From contig NW_013652443.1 of NCBI RefSeq assembly GCF_000499385.1, positions 1 through 57,499 on the forward strand: a DNA stretch of 57,499 nucleotides, in the 5' to 3' direction. Positions 1-10,549 of this stretch are shown here, piece by piece; positions within the stretch are counted from its first letter, which is position 1; every line of letters starts with the position of its first letter. Source of the DNA: Eimeria necatrix (Eukaryota > Apicomplexa > Conoidasida > Eucoccidiorida > Eimeriidae). The notes under the pieces are model-generated. The model was given only the letters and a program-made list of their open reading frames with translations, was not told the DNA's origin and did not search any database. The position numbers and the translations under genes are program-made.

Positions 1-1005
1 GCTCTCCGCAGCAGCTGCAACGGCAGCGGCCGCAGCAGCCGAAGCACTAGCTGGGGCAACAGCAGCAGCAGCAGCAGCTCTCACAAGAAACGGCCTGGGG
101 GCATCTGTCCAGTCATCGGGAATGAATCTTGGCTCTACACTAATGTCCGAATTGGTCTCGGAATCTTCATCTGCATTTATATTTTCATTTTCATTTTTAT
201 TTTCATTTTCACTTTCATTTTCATTTTCCTCTTCTGCAACAAGACGGCGAATTAGGCGGCTCATGGAGCCCCACAAGTCGTCGCTGCTTGCCTTCTGGGG
301 CCCCTTCGAGGCAGCAGCAGCAGCTGCTGCTGCTGCAGCAGCAGCTTCTGCAGCAGCAGCAGCGCTGGCTGCTGCTGCTGCAACTTGCTGTTCTGTGCCC
401 CCATGCTGCGCCTCTCTCCAAGCCGCCTCCCGCGCTGCTGCTGCTGCTTCTGCTGCTGCTGCTTTGGGGACAAAAGTGTCTGTTGCTGCGTCTAAGAAGC
501 GCGAGGCTGCTGCTGCAGTCCACGGCGTGATCGCAGCAGCAGAAGCAGCAGCAGCGCCAGCTGCAGCAGGCCGCAGCTGCAGCAGCAAATCGCGAGGCAC
601 CTGAAAGGGAGACAGCGAAGACGGAGACCAAGTCTTGGGCCCCTCGTTCTGCAGCAGCCTGCTGCTCCACTCTCCCGCTAGTTCTTCAGTTTCTGCTGCT
701 GCTGCTACTGCTGCTGCTGCTGCTAGCTCTCCTGCTGCTGAGCCTGCTGCTGCCGTGCCGCTTGCTGCTGCTGCTGATGCTGCTGCAGGCGGTGCTCCAC
801 CAGCTCCTGCAGCGGAACCGCCTGCAGGTTCGCCGGCAGCAGCAGCAGCAGCAGCCGGCGCAGCAGCAGCAGCAGCCGGTGCAGCAGCAGCTGCAGACTC
901 ATCGCTGCAGCAAGAAAAGCCCTTGGGCTTCCTAGCAGCTCCTGAGAAATGCCTCTTCGGGTGTACAGACAGTGAGCTTCCAATGTCCTTAGAGGGGCCC
1001 CACAT
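1..1005 (-). CDS. Partial hypothetical protein, Ala-rich with acidic Glu-Asn repeat (runs off left edge)
   Basis: One frame is open on the minus strand from an ATG at 1003-1005 to base 1, 335 codons with no stop. The N-terminal part is ordinary sequence (MWGPSKDIGSS), then Ala-rich segments alternate with unique ones such as WSSRLLQNEGPKTW and SRFLDAATDTFVPK. An acidic tract follows (VAEEENENESENENK), encoded by a hexanucleotide repeat at about 176-236, then RFIPDDWTDAPRPFLV. The unique segments between the runs argue for real coding. The frame also stays open upstream into the G/C-run block, so the start could lie further upstream. A good 3' splice site (ctttcag at 601-607 on the minus strand) and a possible donor (gtgaga, near 93) mean an intron cannot be excluded. 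I do not recognise the family. Confidence 0.5.
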   Translation of the reverse strand, partial: MWGPSKDIGSSLSVHPKRHFSGAARKPKGFSCCSDESAAAAAPAAAAAAPAAAAAAAGEPAGGSAAGAGGAPPAAASAAAASGTAAAGSAAGELAAAAAVAAAAETEELAGEWSSRLLQNEGPKTWSPSSLSPFQVPRDLLLQLRPAAAGAAAASAAAITPWTAAAASRFLDAATDTFVPKAAAAEAAAAAREAAWREAQHGGTEQQVAAAAASAAAAAEAAAAAAAAAAAASKGPQKASSDDLWGSMSRLIRRLVAEEENENESENENKNENENINADEDSETNSDISVEPRFIPDDWTDAPRPFLVRAAAAAAVAPASASAAAAAAVAAAAES

Positions 1006-1130
1006 GGGCACCTCTGGGGGGCCCCCTTGTTGGTCCCCCAGGGGGCCCCCCAAGGGGGTCCCCGGGGGCCCCCCCAGGGGGCCCCCCTGGGGCCCCCCAA
1101 GGGGGGCCCCCAGGGGGCCCCCCAGGGGGG
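1006..1130. repeat. G/C-run block (GGGGGCCCC-type)
   Basis: Alternating runs of five to seven G and C, in units close to GGGGGCCCCC separated by A or T, fill about 110 bp. The block is nearly self-complementary and could form hairpins or G-quadruplexes. Read on the minus strand it continues the frame of the left-edge gene as a Gly-Pro-Leu repeat, so it could be either coding or intronic. Confidence 0.7.
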
Positions 1131-1380
1131 CCCTGGAAACTAAGAAAGCCGCATGGGGCCCTCCTCCAGCACTCCTGGAGCTGCTGCTGCTGAGGCGCAA
1201 GCTAGAGGCTTCCCACAGCAGCAGCAGCAGCAGCAGCAGCAGGAGCAACCGCTGCAGCACCGGCAGCAGCAGCTGCTGCCGGCGAGGCCAAACGCCCATA
1301 AGCAGTCAAATAAACCGCGAGGCCCATCGCCTGTGAAGAGGCCCCATGCACTTGAAAGAGCAGGACACAGTGCCGCAAAC

Positions 1381-2215
1381 CCTAGGGTTTAGGGTTTAGG
1401 GTTTGGGGTTCATGGTTTAGAGCTGATGCTAAAGGCCGAGTGCGCCTACTGGATCCCACAGCAACCGAAGGAAAACAAGGTGTAGGGTTTAGGGTTTAGG
1501 GTTTAGGGCTGGCCTAGTTTGAGAGCCGGGGATGCCCTTGCCGACGTGTTAAACCGCATCATGCACCCCGAACCTCAAATTTTAAACCCTAAACCCTAAA
1601 CCCTAAACCCTAAACCCTCACCAGCAAACCTCTCGTTATCGACCAACGCTGCAGACCAGCTGATGTCTCGTCTTCGGCTGTAGCGCGCCTCGGCAAAACC
1701 GGGAGAGTTAAGGGAAAAAAGGAAAGAATTAAATTTTAAAATGATAAAAATTGCCGTCAGAGGTGATTTGAAGAAGCGGTGCTCTAAACCCTAAACCCTA
1801 AACCCTAAACCCTGGACCCTAATCTGACATCGGCGGATCCTTGAGCGCTCCGCAAGCCAGCCGCATCTTTGTCTCTCTAGACGATTTTTTCCTCTTGCTT
1901 TTCCTTTTCTTGACTTCCAATTTAACGCTTTATTCCCGACCCTAAACCCTAAACCCTAAATCCTAAACCCTGAACCTTAGTATATGGCGTTGCTTGAGCT
2001 CGCCGGTGTGCCGCTGTCTCGCCTCCGCTTTGCAGCAACGGCCCGAAACCCTAAAATCGAAACCCTAAACCCTAAACCCTTTTGTAACTATTCAAGTTTG
2101 ATAGGGAACGCCAAGTTTATAGCTGCAGACCCTAGATCCGAGACCCTAAACCCTAGACTTGCTAGCCTCTATGCATTGAAGCTAAACCCTAAACCCTAAA
2201 CCCTAAACCCTGGCT
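1381..2215. repeat. Interstitial telomere-like repeat block
   Basis: Short arrays of TTTAGGG (1381-1410, 1483-1507) and CCCTAAA (1582-1617, 1785-1813, 1938-1980, 2044-2080, 2183-2212) are separated by 50-150 bp of unique sequence, with degenerate units in between. Both orientations occur. No gene is visible; this is the upstream region of the hydrolase gene at 2235. Confidence 0.9.
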
Positions 2216-2234
2216 CGGGCCTGGAGCGACGAAG

Positions 2235-2324
2235 ATGCACATTGTGTTCTTGGCTCTGGCCTTGTTTCTGAGCGGATACGAGACTCAGGCCTCAGAAGAG
2301 TACAAGGTAAGCTCTTGCTGCTGT

Positions 2325-2359
<35 letters not shown>

Positions 2360-2750
2360 CTGCTGACGCGGTCTGCGTGCGTCCCGCAAACAAAGGGTTG
2401 TTGTGAAGGTGTTTAGGACTGCAGAAACATCTGCAACGCGCTCACTAGCCGCAGCAGCAGCAGAAGCAGCAGCAGCAGGAGCAGCGAAAGCAGCAGCAGC
2501 AGCGAAAGCAGCAGGAGCAGCAAGAGCAGCAGCAGCAGCAAACACAACACAGGTTTCTTATGTTTGTGTTCTTGGTCTCAGTTTCCTTCCTTCCGCCTTG
2601 TCCCCGACAAACAAAACCCCGGCTCAAGCGCGCCTGCTGCTGCAGCAGCAGCAGCAGCTGCTGCTGCTGCTGATTACGTCCGAAGCTGGACCTTCTACCA
2701 GCCGTATCTGTACCGGCTGCAGCCCTCTGCAGGGACGGCGGCGGACTCCC

Positions 2751-2782
<32 letters not shown>

Positions 2783-3080
2783 GCAGCAGCAGGCGACTGC
2801 GCCTTCGTGGCTCTCATACATGGGCGCGATATTATTACAAACTCGCGCTGGAAATGGACCTGGACTTGGCAGTGGGACTTTATCAAAAAGCAACTTGAAA
2901 AAGAAGCGAGGGTGGGCTGCTGCTGCTGCTGCTGCTGCTGCTGTCCTGTTGCTGGTGCTGCTGCTTTGGGTGCTACTGCTGCTGCTTTCTTGATGCTGTT
3001 GCTTCTGCTACGTCTGTTGCTGCTGCTGCTGCTCTTCTTGCTGTTGCTGCTGCCGCTATTCCCGGCTTATCGGCTTCTGC

Positions 3081-3111
<31 letters not shown>

Positions 3112-3851
3112 ACTGGCCCTGTCGCTTGCTGTGAAGCGCCTCGTGAGACTGGGGTGTATAGACACCATTGCAGTGCTGGCTCTTCCCAGTCCCACTTTTC
3201 GTGTTTCTCATTCTCCACTTTTATTTGAATTTCTTCTTTTATTTACTTGCAAGTTTCATTTCTTATATTTTCGTTTTCTTCCGGCCTTTTGTCCTTGCTG
3301 CTGTACATACAGCAGACTGACGCTCTTTAGTACTCATAATTCATCTTTTGCATGCAAAAGCAAACAGCCCCGCAGATGTGCTAAGAAATATAAATTCTGC
3401 ACTTTTTAACTTCAACTTTATATTATATTTTATATTTATTTAAGTCTGCATGCGCTGCCTTAGTTCTGCGAGCTCGCCTCGGGCCGTTTTGCCCGCATGC
3501 ATTTCCGCTTCTCACATTTATGCCTCAACTCGTTTGCCAGTGGTCCACTGGTCCTTTGGGCCTGCATGCAGGAGTGCGTGGTCCAGTGGTCCATGGCACA
3601 TGCATGCAGGCACCGCTGTGGTCCACTGGTCTTTGGGGCTTGCATGCAGGGGCCAGTGGGGTCCACTGGTCCAGGGTGCATGCATGCAGAAGCCAGTGTG
3701 GTCCAGTGGTCCAGGGCGCATGCATGCAGGGGCCAAGGACCAGTGGACCCCACTGGAATTGCATGGCTTTTGCTGCGCAGTGCGCTGCGTGTCTTTTTAT
3801 TTATCTGTGCCAGCTGTGCATGCAAAAGCCAGCACATGCGTGCATGCAAGC

Positions 3852-3887
<36 letters not shown>

Positions 3888-4340
3888 GTGGTTTTACTCT
3901 TTTGCGGGGGCAGTTGCTGCTGCCGCTGCTTTCGCTGCTGCCTTTTTGCCTTCGATACCGCTGCTGCTGCTGCTGCTGCTGCAATTGTCATTTGATTTGC
4001 TTTTTCCGGTTTATTGCTTCAGCATGACCGCGTGCTGCTGCTGACCCCACAGTCTTCCCAGCCCTCGGGGTGTCTGTACAGACAGATCCAGCAGGTGGCG
4101 CAAATCATCTACCGCGCTTTGTCGCTTAACACGGAGCCCGTATCAGAAGCAGCAGCAGCAGCAGCAGCAGCAGCAGATGACAGCGACCCTGCTGCAGCTC
4201 AGCCCCTGCTGCTGCAGGGCGCAGGATTTTTCAAAGGCTGCAAAAGAGTTCGGGTGTATCTACACGCTGCTTGTCACGGCTCCATTGTCGCCAGAGCAAT
4301 CTTGGCCAAAGAAAGCTCCATCTGGGAAGGCCATGTCAGA

Positions 4341-4385
<45 letters not shown>

Positions 4386-5211
4386 TGTTTTAGCTGCAAT
4401 TTCTGCTACTGTTGGCTGTGGTAGTGGTGATGGTGGTGCGGCTGCTGCTGCCACTGCTGCTCTTCGTGGAGCTGCTGCTGCTGCTGCGGCCGCCTTTGCT
4501 CTCACAGCTGGGCTCCCTGCTGCTGCCATTCCTGCCTCTGCTGCTGCTGCTGCTGCTATTTTGCTTGCTGTGCCTTGCTTATCTGCTGCTGCGGCTCTGC
4601 CGTTCTGGCTGCTGCTATCGCGACTGGTATTGCTGCTGCTGTTGTGCTCTATTCCTTGGTCGCTTTGCTGCGAACTGCTGCGTTGCTTCTGGCTGCTGCT
4701 GCTGCAGTTGCGAGTGCTGGCCTCTGCTGCAGCTTCTGCAGTGGCTGCAGTAGGCTCAGCCCTTCGGTTGCTGCTGTTGCTTCTGTTGCTGCTGCTGCTG
4801 CTCTGTATGAGGCCCGTTGGGTGCTTCTTGCGGGATGCTCATTGCTGCCGTTGTTGTCGCTGCTGCTGCTGCAGGGTCCCGCCGCTGCAGCAGCAGGTGC
4901 AGCAGCTGCGCTGGTGCAGCGCCTGTTGTCTTCTCCGTTTTTTGACTTGACTTCTTTCACTTTTGTCGTTCCTGCTCTCGCCGGGGTCCGGGAGAACCCG
5001 CGAATAACGCCGAAGGGAGCAGCAGCAGTTGCAGGGCCAGCAGCAGCAGCAGCAGCAGCAGCAATATCTGCAGCAGAAGCTGCGCTGCGCCTCTTAAGGC
5101 TGGACCCCCCCATTGCCACCATTCTCGTGTGGAGTGGAGGCAGCGGCCCGGTTTACTTACACCGAGACGCCGCTCGCCTTTTGTGTTCCTTAGCAGCAGC
5201 AGAGACACAAG

Positions 5212-5245
<34 letters not shown>

Positions 5246-6029
5246 TGGCTCGTTGCTGCTGCAGTTCAAGCGACTGGCTGTTTTTGCCAACCTAGACGGC
5301 GACATGATTGTTTCTCCCCGCTGCGCTGCTGGCGTGAGTGACGCATTTCAGACTTCTGCTGCAGCAAAGGCTCTGCTGCAGCAGGCACAAGCAGCAGAAG
5401 CAACAGCAGCTAGAGCAGCTGCTGGAGCTGGCTTTGGAGCAGCGGGAACCCCGAAAGCCCTGCTGCCCCATAGGATTCCTGTAGAGCTGGCGCCGCTAAA
5501 TCAGTACGTCTTCTGCTGCTGCTGCTGCTTCTCCTACTTTATCATTTTTTGTCACTACTGTTATTGCTGCCGTTTTGCTGCTGCTGCTGCTGCTGCTCGA
5601 TTGGATCTCCCAAAGGAGCTGCTACGGCTGCTTACAAGAACAATAGAAGCATTGCTGCTAACAAGATAGGCGAATGAGCAGCGGGCGCATTACCCTGGTG
5701 CTGCGGTCGCCACATTTGCTGCATTCACCGCATTTGTTGTTGCTGCTGCTGCTGCTGCTGCAGGCGCGCTGCGATGCAGCCAATGCCGCCCGACGTGCAG
5801 GAGCTGCTGACCAAGAGGTACATCTGCTGGGACCCGCAGCCGCCGCGGCGGGAGCAGCAGGTCTACGAGCTGACGCTGAAGCTGCTGCAGCTGTGGGGCG
5901 TGAACAAGCAGCTGCAGCAGCAGCAGCAGCAGCAGCAACAGCTGCAGCAGCAGCAGCCGCCAGAAAGCTGGAGAAGGAAAGGAAGGGCACGGTGGTCGCT
6001 GGGATCGCTGGTCCCAGACTCGCACAGTG

Positions 6030-6060
<31 letters not shown>

Positions 6061-6277
6061 GCAGCAAATCCTTCGCTTTGTAGTGTACATACCCTCAGTG
6101 CGCAGCCGAAGGGCCGTAGCAAATCACCCCCACTTTCTGGCTTTTGGCTCCCGCAGCTGGATGCTGCCAGTTGTGACTCCACTGCTGCGCGCCGTTGCTG
6201 CTGCTGCTGCTGGCAGCAGCGAAGAGCTGCAGCAGCTCACGGTGATGGACGCAGACCAGAACTGGTGGCACCCCTAA
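2235..6277 (+). CDS. Secreted DUF676-type alpha/beta hydrolase (putative lipase/esterase), 5 exons
   Basis: Proposed exons are 2235-2306, 2582-2911, 4023-4334, 4875-5503 and 5764-6277. All junctions are GT-AG and phase-consistent, giving 618 residues. Residues 1-20 form a hydrophobic signal peptide (MHIVFLALALFL), so the protein should enter the secretory pathway. DUF676/lipase-like landmarks follow in order: FVALIHGRDI (oxyanion strand), YLHAACHGSIVARAIL (nucleophile elbow), VPALAGV (family P-H-L-G-V), FKRLAVFANLDGDMIVSP (family ANxxxDxxV, with the acid residue) and ILRFVVYIPSV near the C-terminus, ahead of an ANH that may hold the catalytic His. The expected nucleophile Ser is Cys (about residue 218). 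Ala, Gln and Ser runs sit between core elements. Introns are filled with CTG repeats; intron 2 carries a TGCATGCA minisatellite. The substrate is unknown, presumably a lipid ester. Confidence 0.8.
3560..3765. repeat. About 40-bp minisatellite with TGCATGCA and CCASTGG palindromes
   Basis: Five TGCATGCA palindromes occur at 3563, 3601, 3641, 3681 and 3721, a spacing of 38-40 bp. Between them lie CCAGTGGTCC/GTCCACTGG near-palindromes. Isolated TGCATGCA copies also occur at 3349, 3817 and 3841. The array lies in intron 2 of the hydrolase gene. Confidence 0.85.
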
Positions 6278-7085
6278 GTATTTGAACGCCACATAGCGCC
6301 CGTAGCTGCTGCAGCAGCTGCAGCAGCAACTGCAGCAGCAGCTGCTGCTGCTGCAGCAGCGGCAGATGCATGTTCCAGTGGCAGCGGCTGCAAGTGCTGC
6401 AGTGGCTGCAAATGCTGCCGCTGCTACAAATGCTGCAGCCGCAGCAGCAGCATTTGCAGCAGCGGCAGCCGCATGTTCCAGCAGCAGCAGCTGCTGCTGC
6501 TGGAACATCCGTTGCAGGCAGCGCTGGTCTGCAGCAGTTGCACCAGAAGCACAAGCAGCAGCAGCAGACACACGAACAGCTGCGGCTGCAACAGGTGCAG
6601 CAGCAGCTGGCTCAGCAGCAGCAGTTGCAGCAGTAGCAGTAGCAACCGCAGCAGGCGCAGCAGCAACGAATGCTGCAGGAGCGGCTACCGGTACAGCAGC
6701 GCTATCAGCTGCAGCATGTGCCCCCTGCAGCTCGCTGCTTGCAGCAGCAGCAGCAGCAGCAGCACGCGAAGCTACTAACTCTACTTATGTCACGCACGGC
6801 TACTAAACCCCGGCTATTAACCCTAAACCCTAAACCCGAAGACTACGCTGTCACACCCCCTGTTCTTGTTGCTGCGGGTCAAATTGAACGACGCAGTAGC
6901 AGTGCTGCAGCAGCAATTGCTGCTGCAGCTGCTGCTATTGCTGCAGCATGCCCTGCTGCCTTCGTGGGAGGGCTGCTGCAGCCGCTGCATTGAGGGCCGC
7001 AGCAGCAGATACAGCAGCCCTTACTGCTGCCTGACTGGAGCCGTTATGCTTCCGGCTAAGCTGCAGCTCTTGCAGCATCAGCACC
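6278..7085. other. CAG/CTG-dense region, no supported gene
   Basis: Several frames stay open because the sequence is nearly pure CAG/CTG. They give Ala-, Gln- or Leu-rich translations with no family motif. A short CCCTAAA array lies at 6819-6836. It separates the stops of the convergent hydrolase and PEX19 genes. Confidence 0.6.
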
Positions 7086-7440
7086 GGCAACTGCAGTAGC
7101 AGCTGCAGCAGCAATAGCTGCAGCAGTAGCTGCAGCAGCAGCTGCAGCAGCTGCTGCTGCAGCAGTAGCTGCAGCAGCAGCTGCAGCAGCAACAGCTGCA
7201 GCAGTAGCTGCAGCAGCAACTGCAGCAGCAACAGCTGCAGCAGTAGCTGCAGCAGCAGCTGCAGCAGCAACGGCTGCAGCAGTAGCTGCAGCAGCAGCTG
7301 TAGCAGCAGCTGCAGCAGTAGCTGCAGCAGTAGCTGCAGCAGCAGCTGCAGCAGCAACAGCTGCAGCAGTAGCTGCAGCAGCAGCTGCAGCAGCAGCTGC
7401 AGCTGCAGCAGCAGCTGGAGCAACAAGACCAGGTGCAGCA
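7086..7440. repeat. CTGCAGCAGTAG/CTGCAGCAGCAG minisatellite, 12-bp register
   Basis: A dense array of CTGCAG (PstI) palindromes every 9-15 bp, with units such as AGCTGCAGCAGT and AGCTGCAGCAGC. The minus strand would read as repeated Leu-Leu-Leu-Gln. It lies just past the PEX19 stop, so it is 3' flank rather than coding sequence. Confidence 0.8.
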
Positions 7441-7452
7441 GCAGCACATCAA

Positions 7453-7551
7453 CTACTGCTGCCGACACCTTTGTTCTGCTTCTTTGACAGGCATTGGTTC
7501 TTTTTGGTGGTGCTGCCTCTGCTGCTGCTGCTGCCTTTGCTGCTGCTGCCT

Positions 7552-7590
<39 letters not shown>

Positions 7591-8096
7591 GCTGTCCAGC
7601 AACCTAGTTATGCGCGGGTCACCTTCCTCCCCCTTCAGCACTTGCTGCAGCAGCCCGGGGTCCAGCAGGTCAATGCCTTCTGCTGCAGCAGCAGATTGCA
7701 GCGCCCCCACAAATCCGAAGAAGTCCGACAGCTCTTCTCCCAGCGCGCTGCTGCTGCTGCCCTCCTTGCTGCTGCTGCTGCTTTCTTTGCTGCTGCTGCT
7801 GCTCGTGTTCACGCCGCCTACTGGCGTCGAGCTCGCCGTCGCAGCTTGCTGCTGCTGCTGCGGCTGCTGCAGCGGCTTCGGCCGCTCCTGTGTGAGTGCG
7901 CCCGCCGAGGCAGCAGCAGGTGCAGCAGCAGCAGCAGCAGGAGTAGCAGCAGCAACTGCTGCTCTGGCTTCTGCTGCACTGAGCTGCTGCTGCACTTCTG
8001 GCGGGATGTCCCCTAGGTTGCAAGCCTCCTCCAGCAGCTGCTGAATCTCCAGGAGTTGTCCCCATGAGGCTGCTGTTGCTGCTGCAGACGACTCGC

Positions 8097-8135
<39 letters not shown>

Positions 8136-8409
8136 ACAAGAAGACAATGCGCCTGTAGACAGTCACTTGCTTCTCATAGGTCTTCAGCTCCTCGGGCGAT
8201 AGGCCTGCAGCACGCTGCTTCTCCTGCTGCTGCTCCTGCTGCTGCTCCTGCTGCTGCTGCTGCTCTTGCTGCTTCCGCTGCATCTGCTGCTGCTGCTGCA
8301 GCCAAGGCTCGTACACCTGCAGCAGCTCCTTTACTGGGTCAGCTATTGTGCTTATGGAAAGATCATCACCTTTCAGCGCTTCCAGAGCTGCAGCAAAAGC
8401 ATTGGGGCA

Positions 8410-8444
<35 letters not shown>

Positions 8445-8604
8445 CTTCTGCTGCCTTTGCAGCAGCACCTGAAGCGCTATCATCAGCAGCAGCAGCAGCA
8501 GCAGGAGCGTCTGCTGCAAGGGGAGGCCCCTTCTCGATTGCCCGCAGCACAGCGGCAAGGGTCTGCAGCAGATCCACGGGCCCGCCTGTGCCATCCTGTG
8601 GCTT

Positions 8605-8636
<32 letters not shown>

Positions 8637-9234
8637 GGGTGGTGCTCGCAGCAGCAGCAGCAGCCGACGGCACAGGGGGAGACTGCCGCAGCAGCTCCTG
8701 CTCCAGCTCCTTTACACAGAAGCTGAGAGAGTCACACTGCTTCTCTGCTGCTGCTGCTGCTGCTGCAGCCGCTGCTGCACCCTTTTCGGGAGTTGTTGCT
8801 GCATCCATTGCTGCAGCTGCTCGCGGCTCCAGCCTTCCATCTGCTGACGGCGCTGTAGTAGCAGCTGCTGTTGCTGCTACTGCTGCTGCTGCTGAAACAC
8901 CTGCTGAATCTTTTGCTGCCTTAACAGCTGGCCCTGGCTGCTGCGGCTTCTCGTGCCGCTGCAGTGCGCCTTCTTGCTGCTGGAGCAGTTGTTGCTGCTG
9001 CACCAGCATCACCTGCTGCAGCAGCGGATCCTGCTGCAGCAGATGTGGAGAATCATCATGTCTTTGATGCTGCTGCTGCTGCTGGCAAGGGGGGAAGGAA
9101 AACGTCTCTAGGTCGTGCAGTGTTGATGCTATGAGACAGTCGAGATCTGTGCTGTTGCCGTAGCTGCTGCTGCTGTTGCTGCTGTTGCTGCTGCTGCTGC
9201 TGCTGACGATGCTGTTGCTTTTCAAGTACTCCAT
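7453..9234 (-). CDS. PEX19: Peroxin-19 (PEX19), peroxisomal membrane protein chaperone/receptor
   Basis: A single exon of 593 codons, about twice the usual PEX19 length because of Gln, Ala and Ser runs. PEX19 binds newly made peroxisomal membrane proteins in the cytosol and delivers them to PEX3. Near the N-terminus TDLDCLIASTLHDLE resembles the short acidic helix used for PEX3 docking. The conserved C-terminal domain is spread across DPVKELLQVYEPWL, GLSPEELKTYEKQVTVYRR and LEEACNLGDIPPEVQ, in family order. The protein ends in CRQQ, a CaaX farnesylation box very like the CKQQ of yeast Pex19. The start chosen is the ATG at 9232-9234. Telomere-like repeats lie about 60 bp upstream of it and a minisatellite lies downstream. 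Known function is from the family; import activity here is inferred. Confidence 0.85.
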
Positions 9235-9289
9235 CGGTGCGAGGAGAAACTGAGAACAGCCTTTTAAGGCACAAGGCAGCGACCGCCAG

Positions 9290-9862
9290 CTGTAAACCCT
9301 AAACCCTTAACCCTAAACCCTGGGCTCTGTCTCGTCTACGGGAGAGCGCTCACAAACGCTAAACCCTAAACCCTAAACAGTAAGTTCTAAAGCCCAAAAT
9401 TAAAAGAACATGATTTAACCGAAGACAAAAAGATGAACACCTCACTCGGACCGTAACTCCTAAACCCTAAACCCTAAACCCTAAACCCTAAATCGCATCG
9501 CTCGAACGTGGCGTGTACAGCATGCGCTACTGGGGCTGGGCTGCAGAATCAGCGTTTCGGGTTTAGGGTTTAGGGTTTAGTGTTTGAAATTACTACTAAA
9601 GTTTTATTTCGAGTTGAGAGGAGCTCATTGGTTATTTGTGTGCTGTAGCGGGGTAGCCTGCTGCTGCCTACCCGCGAGCCGCGAACCCTAAACCCTAAAC
9701 CCTACAGCCCGAAGCCTAAGCGCTAAACACCAAACTCTAAGCCATAAACCCTAAACCCTAAACCCTCATAGCTCTCGGCAGCGACACGCAACGTGTGAAC
9801 CCGAAACCCTAGCGCCTCGAGCTCCGGTCGTAGCGATCTAAACCCTAAACCCTGAAGTAGCT
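9290..9862. repeat. Interstitial telomere-like repeat block
   Basis: CCCTAAA arrays at 9293-9320, 9358-9378, 9460-9492, 9683-9705, 9747-9768 and 9837-9853, plus a TTTAGGG array at 9558-9580, separated by unique sequence. It lies upstream of PEX19 (minus strand). No coding sequence is visible. Confidence 0.9.
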
Positions 9863-9879
9863 AGCCGCCAGCAGCTGTC

Positions 9880-10512
9880 GCTGCTGTTGCTGCTGCTGTT
9901 GCTGCGGCTGCTGCTGCTACTGTTGCTGCTGCTCCTAGAGAACAAAACCAGACTAACTGCCGCACCAGACGCCACGAGGCTGCAGCAAACCACTCTACCC
10001 TTGGCCATTGATTGGTACAAAAATTGCCTCTGCTGCTGCAGCAGCAGCTTCTGCTGCAGCAGCAGCAATTTGTTCTGCTGCAGCAGCAGCAAGTTCTTCT
10101 GCTGCAGCAGCAACAACTTCTTCTGTTGCCGTATTAGCAAGTTCCGCAGTAAGCTCTGCTGCTGTAACAGCAGCAGCAACGGCGAGCTCCGCTGCTGCAA
10201 GTCCTGCTGCTGCAGCAAGTCTCGCTTGCCGCGGCAGCAGCAACGACGCCACCAGGGACTAAAACGGAGTATTTGGTGCAACACGGAGAACAAAAGCTAC
10301 CGCCCTATGAGCTGCTGCGGCAGCAGCTGCAGCAGCAGCTGCGGCAGCAGCAGCAGCAGCAGCTGCTGCTGCTGCAGGAGCCCGTGGGGCCGCTATAACT
10401 GCAGCCGCACGATGTGGCAGCAGCTGCTGCAGCAGCCGGCAGCAGCCGCTCTACCGCCAGCAAAGCACCACCAGCAGCAGCCGCAGCAGCAGCCGCAGCA
10501 GCAGCAGCAGCC

Positions 10513-10548
<36 letters not shown>

Positions 10549-10549
10549 T
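9880..10549. other. CAG/CTG-rich region, gene uncertain
   Basis: Low-complexity Gln/Leu/Ala translations occur in all frames. On the plus strand about 10172-10399 reads through a unique segment, GTKTEYLVQHGEQKLPPYEL, before a poly-Gln stretch and a stop. This could be a last exon, but no acceptor, partner exon or family was found. I leave it uncalled. Confidence 0.4.

Noticed and set aside
6935..7468. Minus-strand Leu-Leu-Leu-Gln repeat frame
   Set aside because: It is a translation of the 12-bp minisatellite past the PEX19 stop, with no unique sequence or splice signal.
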